Part shown: one piece after another, positions 47,486-56,604 of the stretch
Layout: every line of letters begins with the position of its first letter
Numbering within the stretch: the first letter of the stretch is position 1
NCBI RefSeq assembly: GCF_030687895.1
Contig: NZ_CP117452.1
Coordinates: 2,497,501-2,561,500 of the forward strand
Direction: 5' to 3'
Source of the DNA: Pseudomonas sp. FP198
GTDB lineage: Bacteria > Pseudomonadota > Gammaproteobacteria > Pseudomonadales > Pseudomonadaceae
Length of the DNA stretch: 64,000 nucleotides
Made by a program: the position numbers and the translations under genes
Notes under the pieces: model-generated
What the model saw: the letters and a program-made list of their open reading frames with translations, nothing else
What the model was told of the DNA's origin: nothing
The model's database searches: none

Positions 47486-48202
47486 GTGTCGCGAACCACT
47501 CGGCTGCTGACCTTGTTGCAAGTCTTGCGGGGCAAGCGCTGCCCGGTTACCGCCGCGACGCTGGCGGCCGAGCTGAAGGTGTCCGAGCGCACGCTTTATC
47601 GCGATATAGCCGAACTGACAGCCCTGGGCGCGCCGATCCAGGGCGAGGCGGGCATGGGTTATGTGCTGCGCAGCGGCCTGTTCCTCCCGCCGCTGATGTT
47701 CACCGCCGATGAAATCGAAGCTATCGTGCTGGGCTTGCGCTACGTCGACCAGCGTGGCGATGAGGTACTGGGCAAGGCCGCCGCCGACGCTTTGGCAAAG
47801 GTCGAGGCGGTGTTGGCCCCTGGTTTGCGCGATGCCTTGCACAACCCCACGGTATTGCCCGGCCCACCGGGCTACGGTTATCCGCAGAACGCCGTCGAGC
47901 TGAATGTCTACCGCCAGGCCATTCGCACTCAGGCCAAATTGCACATCGATTACGCCGACGTCAACAAGACCCCCAGCCAGCGGTTGATCTGGCCGCTGGC
48001 CCTGGGCTTTTTCAATGAGGCGCGGGTGGTGGTGGCCTGGTGTGAACTACGCGGTGCCTATCGGACGTTTCGTACCGACCGGATTGCCTCAGCCACCGCC
48101 CAGGGCGAGCGCTACCCCGGCAGGCGCAGTGACTTGTTGCGAGCCTGGTTGGCGCTGATGAATCTCGATGAGGCGGGGCGTTTTACTCCTGACAAAAACT
48201 GA
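47486..48202 (+). CDS. WYL-domain transcriptional regulator (YafY type)
   Basis: A 238-residue protein starting at a GTG. An N-terminal HTH (about 5-60, AAELKVSERTLYRDIAEL) is followed by a WYL domain (about 130-230). WYL proteins sense small ligands or nucleic acids. The middle is slightly shorter than in many YafY proteins. The start signal is weak. It is followed after 52 bases by an NTF2-like gene in the same direction, which it may control or be cotranscribed with. Confidence 0.88.
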   Translation: MSRTTRLLTLLQVLRGKRCPVTAATLAAELKVSERTLYRDIAELTALGAPIQGEAGMGYVLRSGLFLPPLMFTADEIEAIVLGLRYVDQRGDEVLGKAAADALAKVEAVLAPGLRDALHNPTVLPGPPGYGYPQNAVELNVYRQAIRTQAKLHIDYADVNKTPSQRLIWPLALGFFNEARVVVAWCELRGAYRTFRTDRIASATAQGERYPGRRSDLLRAWLALMNLDEAGRFTPDKN

Positions 48203-48254
48203 CACAGCGCTGTTCTAGGATGGCTCCGGATCGATACAACAAGGAGCCCCTGAC

Positions 48255-48596
48255 ATGTCCAATCCCGTCTCTTCCCTGGCCCCGGCCATCGCCGGCTACA
48301 TCGCTGCCGCCAATGCTCGCGACAGCTCGGCGGTGACGCGTTTCTTCGCCGAGGATGCCAATGTGTTCGATGAAGGCAACCACCGGGTCGGCACCCAGGC
48401 CATCGCCCAGTGGATGGATGATACCGCGCGGCGTTACCAACCGCGGGTCGAAGTCCTCAACGTGCAGCAACGCACCGGAAAGGTGCTGGTCCATAACCTG
48501 ATCTCCGGAACCTTTCCCGGCAGTCCACTGGAGTTGCGCTACACCTTCCGGCTCGATGAGCAGGGAAAGATCAGTCGACTGGATATTTCCGCCTGA
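48255..48596 (+). CDS. NTF2-like / SnoaL-type protein
   Basis: A 113-residue single-domain protein with the cone fold of the NTF2-like superfamily (IAGYIAAANARDSSAVTRFF, EGNHRVGTQAIAQWMDD). Such proteins may be small isomerases, hydrolases or ligand binders; the active-site residues are not clear enough to say. AAGGAG precedes the ATG. Cytoplasmic. Confidence 0.85.
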   Translation: MSNPVSSLAPAIAGYIAAANARDSSAVTRFFAEDANVFDEGNHRVGTQAIAQWMDDTARRYQPRVEVLNVQQRTGKVLVHNLISGTFPGSPLELRYTFRLDEQGKISRLDISA

Positions 48597-48610
48597 CTGG
48601 GGAGCGCTGT

Positions 48611-48703
48611 TGTGGCGAGGGGATTTATCCCCGCTCGGTTGCGCAGCGACCGATCAAATTGGGGCCGCTGCGCAGCCCAACGGGGATAAATCCCCTCGCC
48701 ACA
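48611..48703. repeat. REP doublet, family A, GGGGATTTATCCCC variant
   Basis: Same variant as at 47306-47401, arms in inverted orientation, about 93 bases. The spacer contains GCTGCGCAGC, a second small palindrome. Confidence 0.9.
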
Positions 48704-48773
48704 GTTTCGTCCAGGTTTTCTCAATCAACAGGCATGGCATACTCCAGACCTTCCCCCTCCGGACCCGGGTCGC

Positions 48774-49895
48774 ATGACTTTCACTTCCCCCTTGAGCGCC
48801 TGGCAGCATGCCATCGAACACCACGGCTTCGTCCAGGACGAAGCCCAGGAGCTGGCAATCATGGCATTGGAGCAGTGCCACCAGGCGCTGCACGAAGGCC
48901 GCAAGGCAATCCAGGGTGTTTACCTGTGGGGACCGGTCGGGCGGGGCAAGACGTGGCTCATGGATCGCTTTTATGAAAGCCTCGAGGTTCCTGCCCGTCG
49001 CCAGCATTTCCATCATTTCATGGCCTGGGTGCACCAGCGCTCGTTCCAGCTCACCGGCACGCCAGATCCGTTGCAGGCTCTGGCTCGGGAGCTGAGCCGA
49101 GAGGTGCGGGTGTTGTGCTTCGACGAGTTGTTCGTGACCGACATCGGCGATGCGATCATCCTCGGCCGCCTGTTCCAGGTGATGTTCGAGCTGGGCATGG
49201 TGGTGGTCAGCACGTCCAACCTGCCGCCGGATGAGCTGTATGCCAGTGGTCACAACCGTGAGCGCTTCCTGCCGACCATAGCGGCCATCAAGCAGTACAT
49301 GCAGGTCGTGCCGGTGAATGGCTGGCAGGATCATCGCCAGCACCCGGGCGCCTTGCAGCAGCGTTACTGGCTGCGTGACCCGGCCCAGCCTGATCCGTTG
49401 GCGGAGGTTTTCGCCCAGTTGAGCGCCGGGCAGAAAACCTGCAACCAGGCGCTCGAGGTCGGCCATCGCCTGGTCGTTCCGGTCCAGGCCAGCGATACAG
49501 TGTTGTGGAGCCGATACCCCGACCTTTGCGAGCAACCGTTCTCGGCGCTGGATTTCATGGCGCTGTGCGATCGTTTCAAGGCGATTCTTCTCAGTGACGT
49601 ACCCTGCCTGAGCGCCGAACAACGCGAAGGGCGTATTGCCCGAGGCACCGAAGACGGGGTCGAGCGGGTAGAGGCCGGTGATCGCGAGCTGCCGCAGCTG
49701 TCGATTCATGACGACGGCGTACGGCGTTTCATTGCTTTGGTCGACGAATGTTATGACCGCAAAGTGCCGTTGTACCTGTCGGCCCGGGTGCCGATGGACC
49801 AGTTGTACACGCAGGGCTATCTGCAATTCCCGTTTCGCCGTACTCTCAGTCGCCTTCAGGAAATGCAACTGCAACGTTTTGGTCAGCCCGCCTGA
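48774..49895 (+). CDS. ZapE/AFG1-family ATPase
   Basis: A 373-residue P-loop ATPase. Walker A is GPVGRGKT (residues 53-60), Walker B is VLCFDELFVTD (about 114-124), sensor STSNLPPDELY. The profile is that of ZapE, a cell-division-associated ATPase that interacts with FtsZ in E. coli, related to mitochondrial AFG1/LACE1. Pseudomonads may carry more than one such gene, so I give no symbol. The start follows a REP doublet by 70 bases. Confidence 0.88.
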   Translation: MTFTSPLSAWQHAIEHHGFVQDEAQELAIMALEQCHQALHEGRKAIQGVYLWGPVGRGKTWLMDRFYESLEVPARRQHFHHFMAWVHQRSFQLTGTPDPLQALARELSREVRVLCFDELFVTDIGDAIILGRLFQVMFELGMVVVSTSNLPPDELYASGHNRERFLPTIAAIKQYMQVVPVNGWQDHRQHPGALQQRYWLRDPAQPDPLAEVFAQLSAGQKTCNQALEVGHRLVVPVQASDTVLWSRYPDLCEQPFSALDFMALCDRFKAILLSDVPCLSAEQREGRIARGTEDGVERVEAGDRELPQLSIHDDGVRRFIALVDECYDRKVPLYLSARVPMDQLYTQGYLQFPFRRTLSRLQEMQLQRFGQPA

Positions 49896-49948
49896 CCCGA
49901 CCCTGCCGACGCCAAGCCGTCGGCCTTATCGAAACGAGATGGAAGATC

Positions 49949-50443
49949 ATGGAAGAAGCCAAGGATATCCTTGTACTGCAAGCCAGCTACACCAACCCGG
50001 TCCACGCCGAAGCGATCTGCCATGTGCTCAACGGTTATGCCGAGGATCCGATGGGCGGTGGGCACTCGCTGCCGGCCGAGGTGTTGGCCCATCTGCCTGA
50101 AGAGCTGGCCAAGCGCCCCCATGCCTTCAGTGTGCTGGCGTTCGTCAATGGCGAGCCGGCGGGGTTGGTCAACTGTTTCGAGGGTTTTTCGACTTTCGCT
50201 TGCCGGCCTTTGGTGAATGTCCACGATGTTGCCGTGATGCCGGCGTTTCGTGGACTGGGCCTGAGCCAGAAGATGCTGCAGAAAGTCGAAGACATCGCCC
50301 GCCAGCGCGGATGCTGCAAGATCACCCTGGAAGTGCTGGAAGGCAACGCCGTGGCCCAGGCCAGTTATGCCAAGTTCGGCTTTGCCGCCGGCATGTTCGA
50401 CCCGGCCCACGGACGCATGCTGTTCTGGATCAAGCCCCTCTAG
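49949..50443 (+). CDS. GNAT-family N-acetyltransferase
   Basis: A 164-residue GNAT enzyme. Motif A (VHDVAVMPAFRGLGLSQKML, the R-x-x-G-x-G/A coenzyme-A loop seen as RGLGLS) and motif B (ITLEVLEGNAVAQASYAKFGF) are clear. It transfers an acetyl group to an amine; the substrate is unknown. It follows zapE-like by 53 bases in the same direction and may share its transcript. The REP doublet just downstream probably marks its 3' end. Confidence 0.92.
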   Translation: MEEAKDILVLQASYTNPVHAEAICHVLNGYAEDPMGGGHSLPAEVLAHLPEELAKRPHAFSVLAFVNGEPAGLVNCFEGFSTFACRPLVNVHDVAVMPAFRGLGLSQKMLQKVEDIARQRGCCKITLEVLEGNAVAQASYAKFGFAAGMFDPAHGRMLFWIKPL

Positions 50444-50479
50444 ACGCGCAATGCGGTTCACTTGGGAAAAATGATGTAC

Positions 50480-50612
50480 CTGTGGCGAGGGAGCTTGCTC
50501 CCGCTCGGCTGCGAAGCAGTCGTAAACCGGCGGATGCGGTGTGTCTGATGCTCCGCATTGGCAGGTTTTGGGGCCGCTTCGCGGCCCAGCGGGAGCAAGC
50601 TCCCTCGCCACG
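50480..50612. repeat. REP doublet, family A
   Basis: TGTGGCGAGGGAGCTTGCTCCCGC and its inverted partner, 133 bases overall, with a CCGCTTCGCGG hairpin beside the right arm. Its arms and flanks match the fragment at the left edge of the window. Confidence 0.92.
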
Positions 50613-50672
50613 GGTTTGTCGATTGCCTGGAATGAACCGCATTACTCCAGACGTGGGCCGTGGGCTTTTCGA

Positions 50673-52412
50673 CTATTTCTGCACGACCTGGCCCGCGGGC
50701 CCCTTGGGCTGCATCAGGCTGAAATCGATCAGCCCCTTGCGCTGGTCCTCGTAGGGGTTGCCGATCAACAGCGGCCGCGACTTGAAGTCATCGCTGACCA
50801 GGCTCTTGCTGCGATCGAGCTCATCAAAGCTCAATCCCGCCATGTCCGCCCAGGTGTGAATCAGGTGCGAGCTGCTGTACGGCCGCGACAGGTCGCCGAC
50901 GAAGTTCCAGTCATGGGTTTCGCGCCACTTCGGCGAGGCCCACGCCATGAACGGGATGGTGTACATCGGCGCTGTCGGCTTGGCCTCGTTGCGGCCCAGG
51001 GTGCCATGGCCCGGTGAATCGAAGACGTCTTCGCCATGGTCCGACAGATACAGCAGGAAGCCGTTGGGGTCGCTCTTGGCGTAGTCCTTGATCAGGCTGG
51101 ACACCACGAAGTCGTTGTACAGCACCGCGTTGTCGTAGCTGTTGTAGGTCGGCACCTGATCGTCACGCACCCCGGCAGGCACGCCTTGGCGGTCGGTGAA
51201 TTTGTTGAAGGTCGGCGGATACCGGTACTGATAACTCATGTGGGTGCCGAGCAGGTGCACCACGATCAGCTTGCGCGGCGCGGTGTCGGCCAAGGCTTTG
51301 TTGAACGGCTCGATCACGTCGCCGTCGTACTGTGCGGCGTTCTGGTTGCGGTTGTTGTTCAGGTAGACCTGCTCATCGGCTTGTTGCGAAAAGGTCGTGA
51401 GCATGGTGTTGCGCTTGGTCATGGTCTGTTGGTTGGTGATCCAGAACGTCTTGTAGCCGGCCTGTTTCATCATGCTCACCAGCGATGGCGTGCTGAGATA
51501 AAGGTCCGGATTCTCCTCGTCGGCGAAGGTCAGTACCTGCTGCAGCGCCTCGATGGTATAGGGGCGCGGGGTAATGACATTGTCAAAGACCGAGAGCTGA
51601 TCCTTGAGCTTGTCCAGTTCCGGCGTGGTTTCTCTCGGATAGCCGTACAGGCTCATGCGCTGGCGGTTGGTCGATTCGCCGATGACCAGCACCAGGGTGG
51701 CCGGCTCATTGGCCATGGTGTCCTGAAGGTTGCGCAGGGGCGCAATCTTGCTGGTGCTGTGGAGCATGCCCTGCATGTTTTCCAGCTGTTCGGTGTAGCG
51801 GCGGTACGCTACCAGCATCTGCCAGGGCACCGCCGGCTCGACGCGGCTCTCGAACTTCTCGAAGCCCTTGGCCAGGCTGCCGGTGCGCAGGGTCTGCTTG
51901 GTCAGCGGGTAGCCGACCACGGCTACCATGATGACCAGCGCTGCCGCCCAGGCCTGGCTGCGTGGCAGGTAGACCGGGCGCAGGCGCGTCCAGAGGAAGT
52001 AACCGACCAGGGTATGCGCCAGGAACGCCGGCACCATCCACCAGGCAAAATACTGGGTCATGTATTCGCCGGCTTCGGACACGTTCGACTCGAACATGAT
52101 GAAGATGACGCTTTGGGAAAATTCCTGCTGGTAAATGAAGAAATAGCCCAGGCTGGCCATGGAGCAAGCCCACAGCACGATCCCGATGATCGCGGCGAGC
52201 AGGCGGGTGCGGGCAGGGAAGAGCAGCAGCGGTGCCAACCACAACGCACTCATCACGAAGGCCTGGCGAAACCCGGCGAACCCGGCGGTGCCGCTCGACA
52301 GGATCAGCAGTTGGGTGATGCCGGAAAAATACCAGAAGAACAGAAACAGCCAGCCGAACCCGGCCCAATCGAAACCTTTCGCAGTCGTTTTGCTGCGTTT
52401 GAACACACTCAT
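50673..52412 (-). CDS. cptA: Phosphoethanolamine transferase CptA
   Basis: A 579-residue inner-membrane enzyme: about five helices in the first 180 residues, then a periplasmic sulfatase/alkaline-phosphatase-fold domain with GESTNRQRMSLYGYPRETTP (catalytic Thr in the EST motif), HLLGTHMSY and LSDHGEDVFDSPG. It matches CptA (YijP) of E. coli and Salmonella, which adds phosphoethanolamine to the LPS core heptose. The ATG at 52412 has GGAGC; a TTG one codon earlier was not used. It stands alone. Confidence 0.93.
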   Translation of the reverse strand: MSVFKRSKTTAKGFDWAGFGWLFLFFWYFSGITQLLILSSGTAGFAGFRQAFVMSALWLAPLLLFPARTRLLAAIIGIVLWACSMASLGYFFIYQQEFSQSVIFIMFESNVSEAGEYMTQYFAWWMVPAFLAHTLVGYFLWTRLRPVYLPRSQAWAAALVIMVAVVGYPLTKQTLRTGSLAKGFEKFESRVEPAVPWQMLVAYRRYTEQLENMQGMLHSTSKIAPLRNLQDTMANEPATLVLVIGESTNRQRMSLYGYPRETTPELDKLKDQLSVFDNVITPRPYTIEALQQVLTFADEENPDLYLSTPSLVSMMKQAGYKTFWITNQQTMTKRNTMLTTFSQQADEQVYLNNNRNQNAAQYDGDVIEPFNKALADTAPRKLIVVHLLGTHMSYQYRYPPTFNKFTDRQGVPAGVRDDQVPTYNSYDNAVLYNDFVVSSLIKDYAKSDPNGFLLYLSDHGEDVFDSPGHGTLGRNEAKPTAPMYTIPFMAWASPKWRETHDWNFVGDLSRPYSSSHLIHTWADMAGLSFDELDRSKSLVSDDFKSRPLLIGNPYEDQRKGLIDFSLMQPKGPAGQVVQK

Positions 52413-52584
52413 CAAGCGCTCCAGCGTTCACCGACGAGACTGCCGGCACCGGACTGGTGCGCACGGGCCATCGCCGTAACTATTTGTGATTGCAGGATTA
52501 TTACGGACCAGGTGTGAAAACTTCGTGAGTTTTTCAGCTGCAAAACGGTCGCGTGCACCTGGGAGCGGCGTTGCAGGGGCGATT

Positions 52585-52615
52585 CTGTGGTGGGGAACAA
52601 GCTTCCTCACCACAG
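52585..52615. repeat. Compact REP-like palindrome
   Basis: CTGTGGTG and CACCACAG flank GGGAACAAGCTTCCT, forming one 31-base hairpin. It looks like a diverged single arm of family A, upstream of cptA. Confidence 0.55.
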
Positions 52616-52687
52616 GTTGTGCGGTGTTTTGTCAGCGTGACACCGGTTTGCCCGGCGTCACCAAAGTGTCTTGCCCGGAGGACAGGA

Positions 52688-52861
52688 TCAGCGAGCCAAA
52701 GCCTGGCCCTGGTGTGAGAGCTGTGCGTGTTGCAACTGCATGCGCAACTGCGTCACTTCATCAAGCAGCAGATCACGCTCTTCCTTCAGCAGGCGTAATT
52801 CGTCGCGACGAATGGTCACATAAAGGGTTTGTGGAGGACGTGCGGTAACGACAGGGCCCAT
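52688..52861 (-). CDS. 57-residue coiled-coil hypothetical protein
   Basis: Too short for usual ORF cut-offs but convincing. The ATG at 52861 follows GAGGTGAGCA. The protein MGPVVTARPPQTLYVTIRRD continues into a heptad helix (ELRLLKEERDLLLDEV then QLRMQLQHA) and ends in a short polar tail. The strand YVTIRRD before the helix and the Leu heptads suggest a small dimeric coiled-coil protein, possibly regulatory. No family known to me. It is divergent from the gnd operon. Confidence 0.7.
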   Translation of the reverse strand: MGPVVTARPPQTLYVTIRRDELRLLKEERDLLLDEVTQLRMQLQHAQLSHQGQALAR

Positions 52862-53134
52862 TGCTCACCTCGCAAATGGCTACATCAACTAGAGAGATGT
52901 CGTCAGTTTCTTGGCGACAATTCTTTATCGGCACCAATTCTGAATACTTTTGCCCGTTGATGGAACTTTTTTATTTTTCATGGTCCGCGTGTCTTCGGCC
53001 GGTTTTTGAACGTTATCCTTTGTGATCGGGCGATTTACCCGGAAACTATGCGGCAATGCTCTGGACTAACCTCCACAAGTCACCTTGAGCTAAACCTTTG
53101 ACACACCTTTATTTGTAGTAGGGAGCATCAGCAC

Positions 53135-54115
53135 ATGCAACTCGGGATCATTGGACTGGGCCGCATGGGCGGCAATATTGCGCGGCGCCTGATGCTCAAT
53201 GGGCACACCACCGTCGTCTATGACCGCAATGCCGCTTTTGTCGAAAACCTGAGCCAGGAAGGCGCGACGGGCGTCGCGGACCTGCCGGCGCTGGTCGCCG
53301 GCCTGGAGAAGCCTCGGGCTGTCTGGGTCATGCTGCCGGCCGGCGCACCCACCGAAGACACCATCAACGTGCTCAGCGACCTGCTCGAGCCAGGGGACGT
53401 CATCATTGATGGCGGCAACACGTACTACAAGGACGACATCCGGCGCGCCCAGGCGCTGTCGGAAAAAGGCTTGAACTACATCGACGTCGGTACCTCCGGC
53501 GGCGTCTGGGGGCTTGAGCGCGGCTATTGCATGATGATCGGCGGCGACACTGAAGTCGTGCGGCGCCTGGACCCGTTGTTCGAAAGCCTCGCGCCGGGCA
53601 TCGGCGATATCCCGCGTACCCGTGACCGCAAGTCTGACGACGACCGCGCCGAACGTGGCTACATCCATGCGGGCCCGGCCGGTTCCGGTCATTTCGTCAA
53701 GATGATCCACAACGGTATCGAATACGGAATGATGCAGGCCTTCGCAGAGGGCTTCGACATCCTCAAGACCAAATCCAGCGAAAGCCTGCCACCGGAGCAG
53801 CGTTTCGACCTCAACCTGGCCGATATCGCCGAGGTCTGGCGGCGTGGCAGCGTGGTTTCGTCCTGGCTGCTGGACCTGACCGCTGATGCGTTGGCCAGCG
53901 ATCCGAAGCTCGATGGCTTCTCCGGCGAAGTTGCCGACAGCGGGGAAGGGCGCTGGACCATCGAAGCGGCCATCGAGCAAGCGGTGCCGGTACCGGTGCT
54001 GTCCAGTTCGCTGTTCGCCCGTTTCCGCTCCCGCCAGCAAGCCACCTATGGCGACAAGATGCTCTCGGCCATGCGCTTCGGCTTTGGCGGCCATGTGGAG
54101 ACGCCGAAAAAATGA
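53135..54115 (+). CDS. gnd: 6-phosphogluconate dehydrogenase, decarboxylating (short form)
   Basis: A 326-residue enzyme: [13 protein letters not shown] is the cofactor glycine motif, [13 protein letters not shown] and [15 protein letters not shown] line the active site, and [18 protein letters not shown] carries the catalytic Lys. At 326 residues it is the short, single-domain type (classical enzymes have about 470), often NAD-dependent. It oxidises 6-phosphogluconate to ribulose-5-phosphate. Its stop overlaps the zwf start by 4 bases, so the two pentose-phosphate enzymes are translationally coupled. Confidence 0.93.
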   Translation: MQLGIIGLGRMGGNIARRLMLNGHTTVVYDRNAAFVENLSQEGATGVADLPALVAGLEKPRAVWVMLPAGAPTEDTINVLSDLLEPGDVIIDGGNTYYKDDIRRAQALSEKGLNYIDVGTSGGVWGLERGYCMMIGGDTEVVRRLDPLFESLAPGIGDIPRTRDRKSDDDRAERGYIHAGPAGSGHFVKMIHNGIEYGMMQAFAEGFDILKTKSSESLPPEQRFDLNLADIAEVWRRGSVVSSWLLDLTADALASDPKLDGFSGEVADSGEGRWTIEAAIEQAVPVPVLSSSLFARFRSRQQATYGDKMLSAMRFGFGGHVETPKK

Positions 54116-55632
54116 CCTCGATCGGCAGGAAATCCAAGGCAGAACCGGCACCACCGACCACGTTGTTCCTGTTCGGTGCTCATGGAGACCTGGTCAAGCG
54201 TTTGCTCATGCCGGCGCTCTACCACCTGAGTCGTGACGGGTTGTTGGGGGATGGCCTGCAGATCATTGGTGTCGACCACAACGCTATCAGCGACGTGGAT
54301 TTTGCAAAAAAACTCGAGGATTTCATCCGTAACGAAGCGGCGAGCAAGGGCGGCGATCCCGACCAGGCGCTCGATCCGGTGCTTTGGGCCAGCCTGGCCC
54401 GGGGCATCAGTTACGTCCAGGGTGATTTTCTCGATGACAGTACCTACGAAGCGCTGGCGGCGAAGATCGCCGCCAGCGGCACCGGCAATGCGGTCTTCTA
54501 CCTGGCGACCGCGCCACGCTTTTTCAGTGAAGTGGTCCGCCGCCTTGGCGCGGCCGGGCTGCTTCAGGAGCAGGATGACGCCTTCCGGCGCGTGGTGATC
54601 GAGAAGCCGTTCGGCTCCGACCTGCAAACTGCCGAGGCGCTCAACGCCTGCCTGCTCAAGGTGATGAGTGAAAAGCAGATCTACCGGATCGACCATTACC
54701 TGGGCAAGGAAACGGTGCAGAACATTCTCGTCAGCCGTTTCTCCAACAGCCTGTTCGAGGCGTTCTGGAACAATCACTACATCGACCACGTACAGATTAC
54801 CGCCGCCGAGACCGTCGGCGTGGAAACCCGTGGCAGCTTTTATGAACATACCGGTGCCCTGCGGGACATGGTGCCCAATCACCTGTTCCAGTTGCTGGCG
54901 ATGGTTGCCATGGAGCCGCCGGCCGCGTTCGGCGCCGACGCGGTGCGAGGCGAAAAGGCCAAGGTGGTGGGCGCAATCCGGCCCTGGTCGGTCGAGCAGG
55001 CTCGGGCCAACTCGGTACGCGGCCAGTACACGGCGGGTGAGATCAACGGCAACCCGGTCAGCGGTTACCGCGAGGAAACCAATGTCGCGCCCGACAGCAG
55101 CACCGAAACCTACGTTGCGCTCAAGGTCATGATCGATAATTGGCGGTGGGTAGGCGTGCCGTTCTACCTGCGCACCGGCAAGCGCATGAGCGTGCGCGAC
55201 ACGGAAATCGTCATTTGCTTCAAGCCGGCGCCGTACGCGCAGTTTCGTGACACCGAGGTCGACGAACTGCAACCTACGTACCTGAGAATCCAGATTCAGC
55301 CCAACGAAGGCATGTGGTTCGACCTGCTGGCCAAGCGGCCCGGGCCGGCACTCGACATGGCGAATATCGAGTTGGGCTTTGCCTACAAGGACTTCTTTGA
55401 AATGCAGCCATCAACGGGTTACGAGACCCTGATCTACGATTGCCTGACGGGCGACCAGACGCTGTTCCAGCGCGCCGACAACATTGAAAACGGCTGGCGC
55501 GCGGTGCAACCCTTCCTTGATGCCTGGCGCGAGGATGCAAGCGTCCAGCCTTACCAGGCTGGCGAGGATGGCCCGGCGGCGGCGCACGATCTGTTGACTC
55601 GCGATGGTCGCGTCTGGCATGGCCTCGGATGA
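54112..55632 (+). CDS. zwf: Glucose-6-phosphate 1-dehydrogenase (Zwf paralogue)
   Basis: A 506-residue enzyme with the N-terminal Rossmann domain and [15 protein letters not shown], the substrate-binding/catalytic His region, plus the C-terminal domain. It oxidises glucose-6-phosphate to 6-phosphogluconolactone. The cofactor loop reads [11 protein letters not shown], with His where most Zwf proteins have Ser (GASGDL), a feature I associate with the gnd-linked paralogue rather than the edd/pgl-linked one. The gene overlaps gnd and the HAD gene by 4 bases each. Confidence 0.93.
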   Translation: MTSIGRKSKAEPAPPTTLFLFGAHGDLVKRLLMPALYHLSRDGLLGDGLQIIGVDHNAISDVDFAKKLEDFIRNEAASKGGDPDQALDPVLWASLARGISYVQGDFLDDSTYEALAAKIAASGTGNAVFYLATAPRFFSEVVRRLGAAGLLQEQDDAFRRVVIEKPFGSDLQTAEALNACLLKVMSEKQIYRIDHYLGKETVQNILVSRFSNSLFEAFWNNHYIDHVQITAAETVGVETRGSFYEHTGALRDMVPNHLFQLLAMVAMEPPAAFGADAVRGEKAKVVGAIRPWSVEQARANSVRGQYTAGEINGNPVSGYREETNVAPDSSTETYVALKVMIDNWRWVGVPFYLRTGKRMSVRDTEIVICFKPAPYAQFRDTEVDELQPTYLRIQIQPNEGMWFDLLAKRPGPALDMANIELGFAYKDFFEMQPSTGYETLIYDCLTGDQTLFQRADNIENGWRAVQPFLDAWREDASVQPYQAGEDGPAAAHDLLTRDGRVWHGLG

Positions 55633-56450
55633 CTGATCAGTTGAAACGTCCGATCCGCTTCCTGCTCAGTGACATGGACGGCACTTTGTTGCTTCCTGAC
55701 CACAGCCTCAACCAGCGCACCATCGAAGCCGTCCGCTCCTTGCGTGAGGCCGGCGTGCTGTTCAGTCTTGCTACCGGGCGTCCGCCCCGGGCGATGTTGC
55801 AGCAGATCGAAGCCCTGGGTGTCGACCTGCCCACGGCGGCGTTCAACGGCGGTACGCTGGTGCACCCCGATGGCAGTTTTCTCGCGGTTCATTACTTGCC
55901 GCCTGAAGCGGCGTTGAGCACCCTGGCCCTGTACGCCGATCAACCGGGCATCGAGGTCTGGGTGTTCGCCGACGGCGAGTGGCTGGTGCGCGATGCCCAC
56001 GGGCCGATGGTGCCGGTTGAAACCCGTGGCCTGGGTTATCCGCCTTTGGAAGTCGAGAGTTTCGAGCCTTACCTTGAGCGCATCGACAAAATCGTTGCGA
56101 CCAGCGCCAATACCGATCTGCTGGTCGAACTGGAGGCTCGCTTGCATCCGCTGCTCAAGGGCCAGGCCCAGGTCTCGCGTTCGCAACCGATCTACCTGGA
56201 CGTGACGGCGATGAAGGCGAACAAAGGGGAGGCGCTGGCGACCCTGGCGCAGTTTCTTGGCGTGCCGCTGGAACAGACCGCCGCCATGGGGGACGGCGGC
56301 AACGACCCGGCGATGTTCCATCGCGCGGGGCTGTCGATTGCCATGGGGCAGGCGGAAGAGGCGATCAAGCGTCAGGCTGACGTGATCACCGCCGCCAATA
56401 CCGAGGACGGCGCGGCGCTGGCGATCGAGCGGTACATCCTGCCGGGTTAG
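55629..56450 (+). CDS. HAD-superfamily (Cof-type) hydrolase
   Basis: A 273-residue HAD phosphatase with class IIB cap: SDMDGTLLL (nucleophile Asp and proton donor), FSLATGRPPRA (motif II, Thr), the conserved Lys of motif III in the KANKGEAL region, and MGDGGNDPAMF (motif IV). It is the third gene of the gnd-zwf unit by a 4-base overlap, so a sugar-phosphate substrate is likely; the exact one is not known. It might clear a pentose-phosphate intermediate or side product. Confidence 0.9.
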   Translation: MTDQLKRPIRFLLSDMDGTLLLPDHSLNQRTIEAVRSLREAGVLFSLATGRPPRAMLQQIEALGVDLPTAAFNGGTLVHPDGSFLAVHYLPPEAALSTLALYADQPGIEVWVFADGEWLVRDAHGPMVPVETRGLGYPPLEVESFEPYLERIDKIVATSANTDLLVELEARLHPLLKGQAQVSRSQPIYLDVTAMKANKGEALATLAQFLGVPLEQTAAMGDGGNDPAMFHRAGLSIAMGQAEEAIKRQADVITAANTEDGAALAIERYILPG

Positions 56451-56485
56451 GCTGCCTGTTGCCAGGCCAGGCTGCCATGCGCTCT

Positions 56486-56579
56486 TGTGGCGAGGGAGCT
56501 TGCTCCCGCTGGACCGCGTAGCGGTCCCATTCTGGCGGTTCTTCCCAACCGAGGGGGAGCAAGCTCTCCCTCGCCACAA
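56486..56579. repeat. REP doublet, family A
   Basis: TGTGGCGAGGGAGCTTGCTCCCGC and its inverted partner (GGGGGAGCAAGCTCTCCCTCGCCACA, slightly altered) between the convergent HAD and nhaB genes; it contains CCGCGTAGCGG. Confidence 0.88.
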
Positions 56580-56604
56580 AAATCACCGGTATCGAGCGAT
56601 AGCT

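Noticed and set aside
51036..52517. Open frame of 493 codons on the plus strand
   Set aside because: Antisense to cptA, which has all its catalytic motifs.
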